From the NCBI GenBank assembly GCA_030248225.1, contig JASANE010017703.1, positions 21,031 to 85,030 on the forward strand: a DNA stretch of 64,000 nucleotides, written 5' to 3'. The notes beneath the pieces were generated by a model. The model worked only from the letters and a program-made list of their open reading frames with translations, had not been told where the DNA came from and ran no database searches. Origin of the DNA: Trileptium ribeirensis (taxonomy: Eukaryota > Nematoda > Enoplea > Enoplida > Thoracostomopsidae). The position numbers were made by a program, and so were the translations under genes. Within the stretch, counting starts at the first letter, position 1, and every line of letters starts with the position of its first letter. This document shows, piece after piece, positions 1 through 11,812 of this stretch.

Positions 1-402
1 TCACAAAGCGACACAATAAAATATTATTGTAGAAATCACACATTGACACTGAGTCAATCTATAGTAGTTGTAATAGTCGTAATAAATAATATTTGAATTA
101 TAGCTCTTACTATTAAATAAGTTTAAATAGTTGCTGTTGTAAAAGAGTCAACAACATAAAACGTTTTTTACTATGTTCTTTATTTTAGATGTAGAACTTA
201 CATAACACCATTATCATTATATGTTTCATGTGTTCTATATTGTATATATTTCATATTCATATTCTTTCATTGTATATATTTTTCTATTTTTCATATTTTT
301 TCATTTCTACTTTAGTTTATCTTCCTGATCATCACATCACTCTGACCTGCCACCGTGCCTTTCCATGGTTTATACATGTATAGTTAATATGTTTTATTAT
401 TA

Positions 403-437
<35 letters not shown>

Positions 438-742
438 GAAAACCTGTAAACAATAAAATTATAATTATATTTTTTACAATAATATAATTAATAGAGAAAA
501 GTGAATAAATTTTAAGAAATTTATAGAATTTACTGCAAAACGAGACAAAAATTTGAACTTGTCCGTTGCATGACGACAACAGTTGTGTGAAAGTATAATT
601 CTACGGCGAGTGACTTCCACGAGACCATCGTTCGGTATTATTCATAAAGTCTCTCACAAAAGGTCATTTACTTATGCGTTCACCATGTCAGGATACGTAA
701 ATCTGTGAATATATATAATAAATATAACATATGTAATGAATA
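1..742. other. AT-rich stretch, no gene seen
   Basis: No coding signal is visible on either strand. A short (TA)n microsatellite lies at about 406-433. The rest is AT-rich sequence typical of the intergenic DNA here. Confidence 0.6.
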
Positions 743-1022
743 TATAATAAATATAATTACATAAATATATATTGATATATTAGATATATCGCAGGTACCC
801 ACCGTAACAGTCCATGGGTTTACCTCACCTAAGGGTCTTCAGCTTCCCATGTTACACTTTCACTGTTCCCTAGAGTAAAAGACACAATAAATATAATTAC
901 ATAAATATATATTGATATATTAGATATATCGCAGGCGCCCACCGTAACAGTCCATGTATTTTCCTCACCTAAGGGTCGTCAGCTTCCCATGTTACACTTT
1001 CACTGTTCCCTAGAGGAACAGA
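743..1022. repeat. 140-bp tandem dimer
   Basis: Two head-to-tail copies of a 140-bp unit, about 743-882 and 883-1022. Each has a TA-rich head, a conserved middle containing CACCGTAACAGTCCATG, and a tail with CACTGTTCCCTAGAG. They differ by a handful of substitutions, so the duplication is fairly recent. Confidence 0.85.
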
Positions 1023-1254
1023 CACACCTACTGCCCGCCTCCAGAAACTTTTCGCAAAAATTTGGGGAAATTTGATCATAAATAAAGAAAATTTAGCATA
1101 ATTGGAGGAATTATTTGCCAAAATTTCAAAGCGTTGCAATCTGAGGTATTCAGGACCGGCATTAGCGCTGCCATACCTCCAATATCATGGCCTTCACACC
1201 GAGGGCCTCTTAGATTTTCTAAAATTTTTGGTCATTTCGAGCAAATGAGTGTTT

Positions 1255-1955
1255 AAATATGTCTCCAGAAAAGATGCAGTGAAAGTTAATGAATTTTTGC
1301 TAACTTTCCCCATTTTGCTAAAATTTTCTTTTAAACTTGGAGTATTTGTGCCCATTTTTTATTAGATTTTCCCCAATCTTTAGCGAAATGTCCAAAATAT
1401 GTCTCCAGAAAAGATGCACTGAAAGTTATTGAATTTTTGCTAAATTCCCCCCATTTTCTAAAATTTTCTTTTAAACTTGGACTATTTGTGGCCATTTTTA
1501 TTTGATTTTCCCCAATCTTTAGCGAAATGTCCAAAATATGTCTCCAGAAAAGATGCACTGAAAGTTATTGAATTTTTGCTAAATTTCCCCCATTTTTCTA
1601 AAATTTTCTTTTAAACTTGGACTATTTGTGCCCATTTTTTATTTGATTTTCCCCAATCTTTAGCGAAATGTCCAAAATATGTCTCCAGAAAAGTTGCACT
1701 GAAAGTTATTGAATTTTTGCTAACTTTCCCCCATTTTGCTAAAATTTTCTTTTAAACTTGGACTATTTGTGCCCATTTTTTATTTGATTTTCCCCAATCT
1801 TTAGCGAAATGTCCAAAATATGTCTCCAGAAAAGATGCACTGAAAGTTATTGAATTTTTGCTAAATTTTCCCCATTTTGCTAAAATTTTCTTTTAAACTT
1901 GGACTATTTGTGCCCATTTTTTACTGGATTTTCCCCAATCTGTAGAGCGAATTGT
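1255..1955. repeat. T-rich tandem array, 5 x 140 bp
   Basis: The anchor GTCTCCAGAAAAG recurs at 1261, 1401, 1540, 1681 and 1822, giving units of 139-141 bp with few differences. The unit is T-rich (runs such as TTTTCCCCAATCTTTAGCG). Reading frames inside are open only because the repeat lacks stops in some phases. Its last unit runs directly into a G-rich tail, linking it to the dispersed T-rich/G-rich family. Confidence 0.9.
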
Positions 1956-2165
1956 CCAAAATTTACGACGGGTGTTCGGCGCTTGGGGGGGGGAGGGGGC
2001 AGAGTCTTAGGGGAACCCCTCACATTATTGGTCAGGGGCCGTCGCAGCATTTTCTATAGACTCACATCCTGGCGCCGGCTGTCGCAGTACTACCCAACCC
2101 GTTCCCTCCAATCCTTCGTATACCTCCTGAGCCGACAGACATGGATACCTATGATATATATTTAA
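1956..2165 (+). repeat. Dispersed T-rich/G-rich repeat family, copy 1 tail
   Basis: A G-rich block (poly-G near 1984-2000) follows the T-rich array and ends in a CATGGATAC...ATATAT motif. Similar tails occur near 3,157, 21,930, 22,300 and 23,530, all on the plus strand, which suggests one interspersed family. Confidence 0.5.
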
Positions 2166-3035
2166 ACATATAAAAAAATGTCGAGTTTCTTGTACAAAGG
2201 TTAAAAATCATCAAACACTTGCAAACACACGGTAATTGTTTAGCCAAAAAAGTGAAGGTAAATTCATGAATAAATAGATGATTATAATAATGTATTAAAT
2301 ATTGTAAATTAATTATTTGAAAATAAAAAAACTAGTAAAACGTACATTTTCATATTATATGCAGTGTAACTCCAGTGTATATAATTTATTATTTAGTCCG
2401 TATTAAAACTTTAATAATAGTAAATAATGTATTTTTGAATTTGGATGGGTTTAATCCAGTCGCCACATGCGTGGGTTGCCGTTCAATGAGCGGTGATTGG
2501 AACCCAGTGATCATCAAATATTTTTTGCAGTTGAGGTTGTATTTATTTACTGTACAGTATGGTTTTATGTCATAAAACTTTATGTATATACTGTATAGTG
2601 TGTGAATGAGTAAATTTTATTAAATTTATTAAAATCTATACAATGTTGAAGCTTTTGATTACATCAGCGAAGTGTTTATGATATGATGCGGATTCCAGAT
2701 TTGATTAGTAAAATTATTTCAGAATTTGAAAAATTTTAAAAATATAGAAAAAGTAGTGCGAGTACTTCACTTTAGTAGATTTAAATTTTAGACGATAAAA
2801 TTATGACTTAATTACTAGTTGCTACAGGAAAACCTATGTTTACACGAGTAATATCAAGTGGTAAGAATACATGAAGTGGTGATGCTGTTTCATGACACTG
2901 GCACTTAATCTTGAATTACATACCGAATTTCGTATTTTACCCAGGTTTTATATATGTCATGAAGTTTTAACAAAAATAAATGGTTAGATGTACACATTCA
3001 GTGTCAAAGATACGTCGGTTTAATTATGTTCTGCT
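2166..3035. other. No feature seen
   Basis: AT-rich, with short chance open frames only. No repeat, domain or RNA signal recognised. Confidence 0.5.
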
Positions 3036-3245
3036 AAACTTTTGCCCAATTTCTGCCAATTTTTTGCTTAAAGCTTCATCAATTTTTGCAAATTTGTAAC
3101 ATTTTTGCTATATTTCCCCCAATTTTTGTCAATTTTTTGTCTAAATTTTACGCGCACCTTGGGCTTGGGGGTGTGGAGCCTTCAGCGGATATGGCTTGAG
3201 ACGAGCCCGATCCTTATGGTGGGTAACCACAACCCCAATTCGACA
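3036..3245 (+). repeat. Dispersed T-rich/G-rich repeat family, copy 2
   Basis: A T-rich head with repeated TTTTGCCAATTTTT-like phrases is followed by a G-rich tail (CTTGGGCTTGGGGGTGTGG). The same order is seen near 21.8-22.1 kb and 23.4-23.7 kb. Confidence 0.5.
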
Positions 3246-4060
3246 CCCATAATGTACAACGACTTAATTTTGAGTTAAATGGTTAAAAATATATTTGTTT
3301 GTCGTCTGAGAAAATTATTGTTGGCACTAATATTGGCTATATGGAAACTCATTCAGTAAGCAGAACACCGTTGGATTGAGTACACTTTTTTATATGTCAG
3401 TAAATGTGTAATATGTTACAGTGTGACTAATGCATGGAAGCATGTAATCACTGAGTGACTAGGGTGTTGGTAGTTTGAAAACTCCGAGTTACCACGAAAT
3501 CTTGTGGCATGAATAACAAAAGTCTAGGCCAAGCATATAGTTTGTCGCTTTATATCATTTAGAACTGTTTTTAGTACAATGTCTCACTCCATTTGGGAGC
3601 ATGCCCACTGAAATACCATTTAGAATGATAATACAAGCAAAGAAGAAACCTTAAGTATATTTGAAAATCCAGGCATATGTCAACACGTTCACAATCGATA
3701 TCGTTCAATTAAGTTCTAACATACCTACAACGACGTTTACTACCACTTCTTGTGGTAAAGTATCTAGACCTTCGCCCAATGAATCAAGCACGTGTAGCAG
3801 CCACGCTGTTCCCAGTGTCACTCCAGCCCAATAATTTACAACTTCTAATGGTGCCCGCGGACTTGAGACGCTTCTTCCCATTCTACCACCAACTACTACT
3901 CGACCTGGCATTGATGAATCGGATAAAGAGAGCACAACCGAATCAGGTACTGACGTAGAGGTTGAGAAATAACTGATCCCTTGTAAAATAATCTATTTTT
4001 TATTTTTTCTGGCCCCATATAATCATTCTTCGACAGTTTAGTTATAAGAGATTCATTGTG
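3246..4060. other. No firm feature; Ser/Thr-rich open fragment
   Basis: A broken plus-strand reading frame between about 3,700 and 3,970 would read as a Ser/Thr/Pro-rich peptide ending in an acidic patch. It directly precedes the NADAR-like fossil and may belong to the same dead gene, but nothing diagnostic is present. Confidence 0.25.
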
Positions 4061-4069
4061 CCATATTTT

Positions 4070-4640
4070 TATGTCCATTGTTTTTAAATTGACTGTTATA
4101 TGTCGCAAAATGTACTGTCTTTACACCCAAAGTACGTCGTCCAGACGAAGAACCCTCCACAGCCACCATTGCCAGAGGCAGTTGATTTCGGGCTGCCGAC
4201 AGTGCCGCTATATCCATTTACCGAGGGTGCCTTTTCGAAATGTTTTTGTCACACGGAGCCCCATGCCCAGAATCCCAATTATGGCGCATTATTGTGACCA
4301 ATTTTTCATAACAGTATCGAGTTTAAATCAGCCGAAGAGGCTTATAAAATAACTATCTTACGACTATTTGGACATTCGGCAGCCTGTAGAAAATTGGCAA
4401 CACTATCAGAAAATCCCCTGGTTTTAAAATTTAAAGCTATAGAAAGAACGGCCAACGTGTTAGACACTAAAACCAGAACTCGCCTATCTACAATGGTGTC
4501 AGACCTCATGCGTCAGATAGCATTAGCAAATGTACAAGCTTAGACCTACGCCGTAGCGTAGTGCCAGCCGGTAATGCACAGAATATATGAAGCCGAAATC
4601 ACGGATACTATTCTGAATGTATGCAGAAGCTAGAATGAAG
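4070..4640 (+). pseudogene. Possible NADAR-domain gene fossil
   Basis: I see an 80-codon open stretch (about 4,313-4,543, ending in TAG) reading NSIEFKSAEEAYK... followed by a GH..A.RKLA segment, ..NPLVLKFKAIER.. and ..VSDLMRQIALANVQ. This order resembles the NADAR/YbiA fold: the S.E.AYQ helix, then a Gly-Asp-Ala region, then the LM..I..KF.QN helix. An upstream open piece (4,100-4,297) with GAFSKCF could match the SNF start of the domain. Stops separate the pieces and continue downstream, so it is dead or spans missing introns. NADAR proteins act on NAD-derived ADP-ribose metabolites, but here the assignment rests on pattern similarity alone. Alternatives are an unrelated transposon gene or chance. 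Confidence 0.3.
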
Positions 4641-6280
4641 AAAATGACCTCAGCGGTATAATAACGTGGTTGGTCGACTACTTGTAGAAATTCGTGATTA
4701 TTACTGAATTGGCTACGTCGTCTGTCACGGACAATCATCGAACGGATGCGTTACCCTTATCTATACTCGTGGAAGGTAAAGTATCGGAACTGCAGCATTC
4801 ATGCAATCTCCCGGAACCGGTTTCAGCCTATTAGTGCAAATAGCCAATATCATGATCACGCCACAAACTAAGTGCAAAGCAATAATTGGAGGAATTAATC
4901 AGTTTCAGTGGAAAAATAGACAAAATGACATAAATGCGACTGTACCTAACGTGTGGAGAAGTGATGTCGTAGAATCTGGGCAGTACCAATGCGTTTGCCC
5001 GAGCGAGTAACATTGTTTTGCCACCATATCTGTATTGGAACATCTTAGTTAAAGTTGGCAAAGCATGGGCCAATAAATTGTTAAAATTTTATGCTTAAAC
5101 ATAAGAGGGAATGGGGGTGCTTACGTAAATATAGAATGCCAGAATGGCCGACAGAACTATACCATTGTGATGCACGATAGCAGAATTTACAATGGCAATA
5201 GATAGACCAACCACATTAATGAACCAAAAATATAGCTACATAGTCAATATTTCACCGCTGGATTTCGATCTTGGTCCGAGGAAAAATTAAATCACTCGAG
5301 GAGTAAAACAAATCAAAAGTACAAATCACCCTAAAATGATAAAGATTGTCGTGGCTAAAATATAAGTCAAGCATTCAGAAAAAGGGCCAAATTTTCTGAA
5401 AATGGACCTAACCCAAATGAGCTTGAAGACTACAGGAACATGCCTATTTGATTATAATTAGTCCGGTATTATATTGAGTGACACTATATCTTTTTATCAA
5501 ATCATAAATAGTTAATAACTGCTGATTATAATATTCGATATATGACTGATTTTTCATGAACACATTGGTAAAGTGGGAGTGAAGTAGCAGTTCGTATAGA
5601 GAATTTTGCAACCCGAGGGTGAACTTCCCCAAATCCAATAAAAATTAGAAAGAAAGTTAAATTTAAGAAGGTTAAAAATTAGCTTACCAGAATATTATCA
5701 CTACAGAAATTGTTAAATATTGTGGAAATTTTTTAGAGATTACTAGATTTTTTGTTCATTTTGGAATCATTTAAAAGTTTTTTCTTCGCTTAATCATTAT
5801 CAGTATTGCATGAGTAAACTTACAAGCGCCGCTTACTATCGTCGTTTGTCAAAAGCAAATGAAATACCGTTGTTCACTGATCACAAATTTCATTTTTGTA
5901 TAGAAGAACAGAATATTGTCGGTTTTATATTTCATACATTATAATTTTAAAATGCTCGCGAACACATTGGTGTTAAAATACAGGGACCTGAATTGCATTT
6001 GCTAATGGCGTTATGGAACTGAAAAATGTCGAAATTGGATATGGTTATTGAAGTCCGAGTTTTGTTCTCTAACAACGTTTTGTACATAGTATCAAAAGAG
6101 GATGGTTGGCTGCGCAATGGTGTGCAGATTTTTGAATTGTCATACAGGCAGTCAACGGAAACAGTTTCAAGGGTCAAAAATCTAGGCTACGAAATCAGTC
6201 GGGTTGTGCAACCTTCTTCGCTAGCTTTATAAATAGCGTTTATTCTGTGTTTCAGTTTTTTGGCCGGGAACAACTTTGAC
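4641..6280. other. No firm gene; scattered broken frames
   Basis: Short open frames at 4,801-5,010 and 6,026-6,232 show no recognisable domain. Around 4,970-5,090 a frame reading ..NAFARASNIVLPPYLYW.. looks protein-like but is interrupted by stops. No tandem repeat was seen. Confidence 0.35.
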
Positions 6281-6564
6281 TGTGTTCCAGCGAGCTTCGC
6301 TGGAGTGTTTTGGACCATGAGGACTCACAGTGGGCCGGCCCATGCTGGACGAATCCGTATCCTCTGTGGTAACATTTTTTGGTAATCCTATATCCTGTGT
6401 AGTCTTTCGTCTTTCTTGGCGGAGGCTTTGTACGGTTTTACCATTGACATCCTAATATGTTTAGAATAGGTGTAAGCGGTTATACATATTGTGCTTGGCG
6501 CCCTCCACCGAAATAGTTCAGTTTGATAACCTTTATTTGGCCATGTTCAGGAGGGGCCGTGACA
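6281..6564 (+). mobile_element. Possible solo or 5' LTR with primer-binding site
   Basis: A 284-bp segment begins TGTGTTCCAG and ends GGCCGTGACA (TG...CA ends). Two bases later comes TGGCGCCCA (6,567-6,575), the start expected of a tRNA primer-binding site, which in retroviruses and Gypsy-like elements pairs with a tRNA 3' end. No gag/pol frame follows and no second LTR was found in the window, so this would be a solo LTR with some leader sequence or a fragment. Confidence 0.35.
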
Positions 6565-6600
6565 TCTGGCGCCCACTGCGACAGTCTTGCTCGGTATAAC

Positions 6601-8512
6601 CGAGTTCTTGGACATGGTAGTTGATACGGTCCAGAGGATGTCTATGAAGATTACCTGGTCAGCCTTGGAAAAGATAAGCCAAAATTTTTTGCGCGCTTGA
6701 GAAATAGAGATTTAATACCGACTGACTGACTCCCCTAGGTGAGGTAGAGTCACCTGATCAGGTAGCAGGTGCTTTGTCTCACCTAGCTATTTAAATTAAT
6801 ATTATAATATGCCTGAAATCAATTGTTTTTAGCATTGTCAAAAAGTGTTATAATTTGCTTCATGACTATGCGGTGACGTTCGAAAGACCATGCTGGTGAT
6901 TACATCACGGATCCATGTATATACATGAATGAACAATATCGTAATACAATTTGGCCAAGTAAGACACGTTAGATTACATGACAAGATTCGGAAATAAAAA
7001 CAATTATACGTACATGTGAGTTCTGGTACCTTCGCTAATATGTCATTCCGGAGCTATAGAATCACACCAAGTATGTGTATCGTTTTTATAGCTCATGCAG
7101 AATTGGAAAATATTCATAAAGGCAATTGGTAAATGTCCTTTATTAGATGCCCAAATTTGATCTTTAAACTTTGATGAGAATTCTAAGTCAAAATTTTAAC
7201 AAAAGCCTATAAAATTCATTAACATGAATTAACTCGGAATATTGTGTACGAACTTTACCATTTATGTTAGAGTTCATCTGACTCGCGCACCGTCCATGAA
7301 CTGGTTTGACCATCATTTTTAAATTGCAATATTTCGAAACCAAAGAAAAGTTGGCAAATGTAAAATTTTTTGATTTCGCATTGGACTATGAACTGCTCGT
7401 TCCTACACTTAAAACTACCTCAGTCATTAGATTAAGAGTTGTTAGATCAATTTCATTAGTTTAAACTCCCAACCATTTAGCCGTACATACAAAAGTATGA
7501 ATTTGGGCGGAGCTAGATTTAAGATTTACGTTCGTCAAACCACCAGATTTGGTAATAGTCCGAGCAGAATTCACCTTTGACTAGTGCCAGATGGTCCCTG
7601 ATGAGTCGGTGCGCTTAACCCAATAGCTATTAAATTCACACCTTGATCAGTTAGGTTAGATTAGCATAGTTCATTTCTAGTAATCAGCACATTAACCATT
7701 GGCGATTGTCTCCTGCGAAATTATAAAACTCATAGGGTTATGCTCAAAGTTCATAACAGCAAATAGTTATCAAATATGGATTTGCAATAAGCCCTAAGTA
7801 GACCGTGTGTTCCTTGGCAAGAAACAAAATAAACCTGCTTGAGCTGAATAGAACGGTGATTCGTAAATTGATCCAAATCCATGCCTAGCAGACAATGATA
7901 CATCTTCCACCTGAAGGAAGGCAGCTCGTGTTACGATCGATCCTAGCCAAGAAGGGTTGCGTTAACTCTGCACCAATTCTGTAGTCGCAAATAGTTTTTA
8001 ATCATTCAGCTTGCACCATTCCCTTTCTTCAGTCGACTTAAAACTTGATATGGTACAAATATGATGCAGATTCCTCAATGAAAATCATCATATAGTGACT
8101 AGGGCCTGATTGATGAGGAAACCCAATGCTCCAATAACGAATGGCAAACTTTCTAGTAAGCAAACACATTCAGTAGCCCTAAAAATTATTACTCTCCCAG
8201 TCGAAAACTCTCTGCCAAAAATATACGCGTAGCCATTGCCAAACCACGCGGGAAGCACAACAGCTGTCGAGTTAAATAGGCGTCGCTCTCCCGGGTTGCC
8301 GCGCATGCGTGAGCACAAAATAGCCACTGTGTACGTGCATTATCGTTAACACCGAGATCGGTCATGTTGAAAATGTGCCGATTAGCCAAAGTAGATTTCT
8401 AATATCCAACAGACTTAATATAAAATTTACCAGCGTTGATAAGCCAGCCAAACCCTTAGTTACGCTTATCGTCAAAGGTTGTGCTATGAGACTAATGCAC
8501 ACAAAACATTAG
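6601..8512. other. No feature seen
   Basis: AT-rich sequence with short chance frames (for example on the minus strand at 8,088-8,389). No domain, array or RNA gene recognised. Confidence 0.45.
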
Positions 8513-8775
8513 TCCTTTCATGGCCACTAAGTCCAAATGGACTCAACGCACATTGCAAGTCGTGTTTACTGAATTTGTCGTATGTCGTACGTTTGAACGC
8601 ACGTTGTTATTCGCTGACTTGTCGAGGTTCCTTAAGCAACCGAGCAACAGCTCTCAGATAGCTCAGTGGTTTGCGTACACACTTTTCACGTGTACGCTTC
8701 GGGTTCTATGCCTGGTGCAGGCTTGAGTTTGTCAAACACTGTACGATACACAAATTAATTCGGGCATGACATGGT
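8513..8775 (+). mobile_element. tRNA-derived SINE with inverted ends, copy 1
   Basis: The body contains a perfect RNA polymerase III A box, TAGCTCAGTGG (8,659-8,669), and a near-consensus B box, GGTTCTATGCC (8,702-8,712), as in a tRNA head. Downstream is a family tail with TTTGTCAAACAC, CGATACACAAATTAATTC. Related copies occur at about 20.0 kb (+), 33.6 kb (-) and 39.3 kb (-), and a scrambled one at 19.2 kb. The outer ends (CCTTTCATGGCC and CATGACATGG) are imperfect inverted repeats, unusual for a SINE. The A-box region can be read as a tRNA but the 3' half does not pair, so it is not a functional tRNA gene. Confidence 0.7.
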
Positions 8776-10009
8776 TGATGTTGCAACTGACGCAACCAAA
8801 TTGAGATTAATATCCAACGACGAGAACACCACAAAGAACTTAAGCGAAACGATGATTAACCCGATTATCGTTCAAAATTCCCCGCTTTTCCGTAATCTTG
8901 CGAAGACAACCCCAGTCCATTCGCTAAGCAAGAATTGGATACTCGCAGGATCGGACGAGCGAAGGTGCGATACAAAAATTGCATAGAGCAGTAAAGCTTT
9001 AACATTCAGCGTATGGGCACTATTCAGTAGGAAGCCAACGGTGTAGCTGGATAACCTGGCTTGGCTAGTAGGAAGGTTTTGTTTTGCACCCTTGCAATTC
9101 AAAACTTTCGACCCCTAGTACATAAAATATCAACAGCAACAACAACATAATTCACTTTATATAAAATACAATGTTAAGTAATTCATGTACAAGAGTGATT
9201 TTAGTAATCAGTTTTAATAAAACAATAAAACCCTATATATGCTATTTTGGATATAAAATCTATTAAAATTCAAACATTCAAATTAAAACGATCAAAACAT
9301 AACATTCCAACTAACCGACTAATAAACAGTGCTATTTGATTTATATTTTGCTATTTCTCCAAGCCTGTTACTTGTTGACACTCGCTTTAAAGTTGAATTA
9401 GCATCGGATCTGAGGACGATGTTTAACAAAATCCAACTTGTCATCATATTAATGTGGATTTTAAATTGTCGATAATATAATATTTGAAGCCATAAAGCTT
9501 TAAATATCGTTATTAGTCAACTTGTTCCAGCAAACATTTTATATGACATTCAATGATGATAATGCTTAAACGTCTGATACCTAGATATGCATGTGCCATA
9601 TAGATATTTGTGTTTACAGCTAATGTATACATATATTTAGATGTCCGAGATGCATCAAAATATGTAAATAAATACATCTAAATAAATAAATAACTGCATA
9701 GTAAAAATTTGTGGAGTTCCAAATATCAGGAACATACAAAATAAATATTATATATAATTATTTATCATATATATAAATATAATATACATGTATGTATATT
9801 TATTTATCTATAAAGTTTAAACTTGTTTAGAAATATTGAAAATCGAAAATATATAGTTAGTTCAAAATGACGATGACCTTAAGCGGCGTTCTAGGCGGCA
9901 GTTTATTGTCGTATTCGCAATAGCCTATCTAATATGCTTAGATTTTAATAACTTGTGTACGCTTTTCGCGTTGGCTGTTTGTTAAAACTATTAGTAACGC
10001 AGGATTTTC
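8776..10009. other. No gene seen
   Basis: AT-rich. A short TATA-rich simple sequence lies at about 9,740-9,810. The frame at 8,771-8,986 has no recognisable domain. Confidence 0.5.
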
Positions 10010-10335
10010 GTCGGTGCATCGCGACCTGGTCCAACCTACCACCCCAGCCACAAAATTAGGGGATCAGAGCTTCCCCCCAAAAACGTGAGGGTCTGTGCAT
10101 GACGACATACCCCAGAAATGAGGTGGGTCTGGCCGAAAACGCCTGTGTCATGGGCTAACATTAAAGTCCAGGAAAATGTCATTTTTAAACTTTCACTACC
10201 TGAATTAATTTGCGTTTCGAGCAGCGATTATAAATAAGGGGTCGCCGCGAGGTATCGAACTCAGAACGTTGTGGTGGAAGTCAGATTAACTTCTTATTTA
10301 GCTGATTGGGATTACTGCTATGATCCTTAAGGCTC
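10010..10335 (-). mobile_element. Possible tRNA-derived SINE (second family)
   Basis: On the minus strand, about 10,320 to 10,245 reads like a tRNA head: an A-box-like CAGCTAAATAAG and a good B box GAGTTCGATACC. The GC-rich remainder (10,020-10,140) looks unlike its AT-rich surroundings. No second copy of this family was found in the window. Confidence 0.35.
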
Positions 10336-10387
10336 ATCGCAGAACGGGCGAACAACAACACGCCTACTATGTAGTACAACGTTTTCT

Positions 10388-10861
10388 AACTTAATTGGTT
10401 GTTGTCGAACAAGTGCGGCCGTTACTGGGTTATGGGATAGATTCGTTTATAATTGTAAACATTCAGGGTACAAATTGATGATAAAACAAAAACTAAAATG
10501 ACTAACAGCCATAGGAAGTGTTCAATCCATGTCGACGTTCATTTACTGACTAAAGCTCATGAATTGAGAAATAATAAGTACAGTGCTCATCACGCCATGA
10601 ATCAGACCGAGCAGAAGTGATCCGATTGTAACTTAATTGGTTGTTGTCGAACAAGTGCAGCTGTTACTGGGTTATGGGATAGATTCGTTTATAATTGTAA
10701 ACATTCAGGTACAAATTTATGATAAAACAAAAACTAAAATGTCTAACATCCATAGGAAGCGTTCAATCTATGTCGATGTTCATTTACTGACTAAAGCTCA
10801 TGAAATGAGAAAGAACAAATACAGTGCTCACCAAGCCATGAATCAGACCGAGCGGAAGTGA
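10388..10861 (+). repeat. 242-bp tandem duplication with a 40-codon frame in both copies
   Basis: Two head-to-tail copies start at 10,388 and 10,630 (AACTTAATTGGTTGTTGTCG). In each, an open frame beginning at an in-frame ATG encodes a basic 40-residue peptide ending in TGA (second copy ends 10,861). The copies differ at about a dozen codons, mostly by amino-acid-changing substitutions, so there is no sign of purifying selection on the peptide. Confidence 0.8.
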
Positions 10862-11401
10862 TGCGAAAAATAATCGCACGGCGTTTAGTGACCAACAAAC
10901 AATGACGTTTATGGCAATTAAATTTATACAGATTCGGCTAGAATATTCTTGACTTTATTTTGACATAACACAATCCCTAAATTCTCTGATAAGATATAGA
11001 TTGTCATACTTGTGATCCTGGCTCTGGGTCTCAATCTGTATGATAAATTATGACATATTTGTTAGCTAACAATTACAAATTTCACCGAAAATCATATGCT
11101 TGCTTACATGAACATAAAACTAAAAACACTAACAATAATTTGTGTCAGAAATGATTTCTCAACTCATACGAGTACAGTCAAGTACCCGAACGATAGAGCT
11201 AATCCAACATTTAAAATACCTTTTTTCTTCTGTTATGGGCACGGAAATCTTAAATATTATACAAAATAAATAAATCAAAGATTGTAACTGCTACAAACAT
11301 CCTTACAATATTGCTATTGTCACAGCGGAACGATCTACAAAAGCGTTCAGACGTTACATCATGTTTTCAAGCAAAATAATTCCGTAATACACTTATTATA
11401 A
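10862..11401. other. No feature seen
   Basis: AT-rich, no repeat or coding signal recognised. Confidence 0.5.
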
Positions 11402-11812
11402 TATATTAATTACAAATCTTACTCAATTGTACAACTATACCGTTATTGTTACTAAAACCAGACTAAATTTCATTTAAACATTGCTGAATTTTCACAAACT
11501 GTGGTCATAGTCGGAGCAGTTTAAATGCAGGGTGCACTAGGAATCCAACAAAAATTGCCTGTTGTAAAGCTGTTAGCTCCTGCATACTATCAATAAACGA
11601 TATATTAATTACAAATCTTACTTAATTGTACAACTATACCGTTATTGTTACTACAACAAGACTAAATTTCATTTAAACATTGCTGAATTTTCACAAACTG
11701 TGATCATAGTCAGAGCAGTTTAAATCCGACTGCAGGGTGCACTAGGAATCCAACAAAAATTGCCTGTTGTAAAGCTGTTAGTTCCAGCATCATGTTATCA
11801 ATAAACGATATC
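11402..11812. repeat. About 200-bp tandem duplication
   Basis: Two direct copies beginning TATATTAATTACAAATCTTA at about 11,402 and 11,601, each running to AATAAACGATAT. The copies are nearly identical, apart from short insertions in the second (for example CCGAC near 11,727). Confidence 0.85.

Noticed and set aside
8655..8730. Functional tRNA gene
   Set aside because: A and B boxes are present but acceptor and T stems do not pair, and the sequence sits in a repeated SINE-like unit.
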